In this document: one piece after another, positions 5,867-5,973 of the stretch
How positions within the stretch are numbered: position 1 is the stretch's first letter
Layout of the letters: every line of letters begins with the position of its first letter
The notes under the pieces: model-generated
Told to the model about the DNA's origin: nothing
The model's input: the letters and a program-made list of their open reading frames with translations, nothing else
The model's database searches: none
Translations under genes and position numbers: made by a program
NCBI GenBank assembly: GCA_964400875.1
Contig: CAYNWK010000232.1
Location: forward strand, 1 to 5,973
Direction: 5' to 3'
DNA length: 5,973 bases
DNA from: CAYNWK01 sp964400875
Lineage (GTDB): Bacteria; Chloroflexota; Anaerolineae; Anaerolineales; UBA4823

Positions 5867-5973
5867 ATGCAAAGCACGCCGCCAGCAAAGCAGCAACCGA
5901 CCCCGGACAGCGAAAAAATGACCCGTTGGCAGAAGATCGGCTACGGGTTAGGCGATATCTACGGCGGGGGATC
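5867..5973 (+). CDS. N-terminus of a GPH-type (MelB-like, MFS) sugar:cation symporter, cut by the window end
   Basis: Thirty-five complete codons are present. A polar, proline/glutamine-rich leader of about 17 residues is followed by MTRWQKIGYGLGDIYGGG. The K-I-G-Y-G-L-G-D pattern is the characteristic entry into the first transmembrane helix of glycoside-pentoside-hexuronide:cation symporters. The gene begins 51 bases after the dehydrogenase stop in the same direction with no terminator between them, so it is probably the third gene of the cluster and the importer of its sugar substrate. The internal ATG at 5918 is the start many family members would correspond to, but the strong ribosome site favours 5867. 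Only the start is visible, so substrate and completeness cannot be judged. Confidence 0.75.
   Translation, partial: MQSTPPAKQQPTPDSEKMTRWQKIGYGLGDIYGGG

Noticed and set aside
5969..5973. GGATC at the right end as a possible cloning-site boundary
   Set aside because: Four to five bases are not evidence. The coding frame continues smoothly to the last base, so a plain window cut explains it.

Overview
This looks like chromosomal DNA of a free-living bacterium with fairly high GC content (G/C-rich third codon positions in every gene). My best guess is a Chloroflexota (Anaerolineae-like) lineage. That guess rests on the mix of gene families and on TTATAAT extended -10 elements close to start codons. 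It is recall and inference, not a database result.

Layout from left to right. Positions 1-63 hold the last 20 codons of a gene entering from the left; its tail resembles the C-terminus of periplasmic-binding-protein-like domains linked to molybdopterin biosynthesis proteins. Positions 64-159 are a short gap between converging genes. Positions 160-957 (minus) encode a solo HD-superfamily metal-dependent phosphohydrolase. A 146-bp divergent intergenic region (958-1103) carries putative promoters for both directions and one perfect DnaA-box 9-mer. Positions 1104-1673 encode a small membrane protein built from three repeats of a W..(A)(S/N)..GW unit. Positions 1755-4103 encode a large ion transporter/SLC13 (DASS)-type permease with four TrkA_C (RCK_C) domains inserted between its two membrane halves. 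Positions 4164-5973 are the start of a sugar cluster: a ThuA-like protein, a Gfo/Idh/MocA oxidoreductase overlapping it by one base (TAATG), and the first 35 codons of a GPH-type (MelB-like) sugar:cation symporter cut by the window edge.

The last three genes make sense together: the symporter would import a sugar or glycoside, the dehydrogenase would oxidise it with NAD(P), and the ThuA-like protein would act in the same step, as in rhizobial ThuA/ThuB. The HD protein, the repeat membrane protein and the transporter have no obvious functional link to each other.

I see no CRISPR array, RNA gene, insertion sequence, prophage, toxin-antitoxin or defence module. The points most worth a second look are the A-B-A'-B' arrangement of the four TrkA_C domains, the nearly leaderless promoter of the ThuA-like gene, the DnaA box and the threefold membrane repeat.
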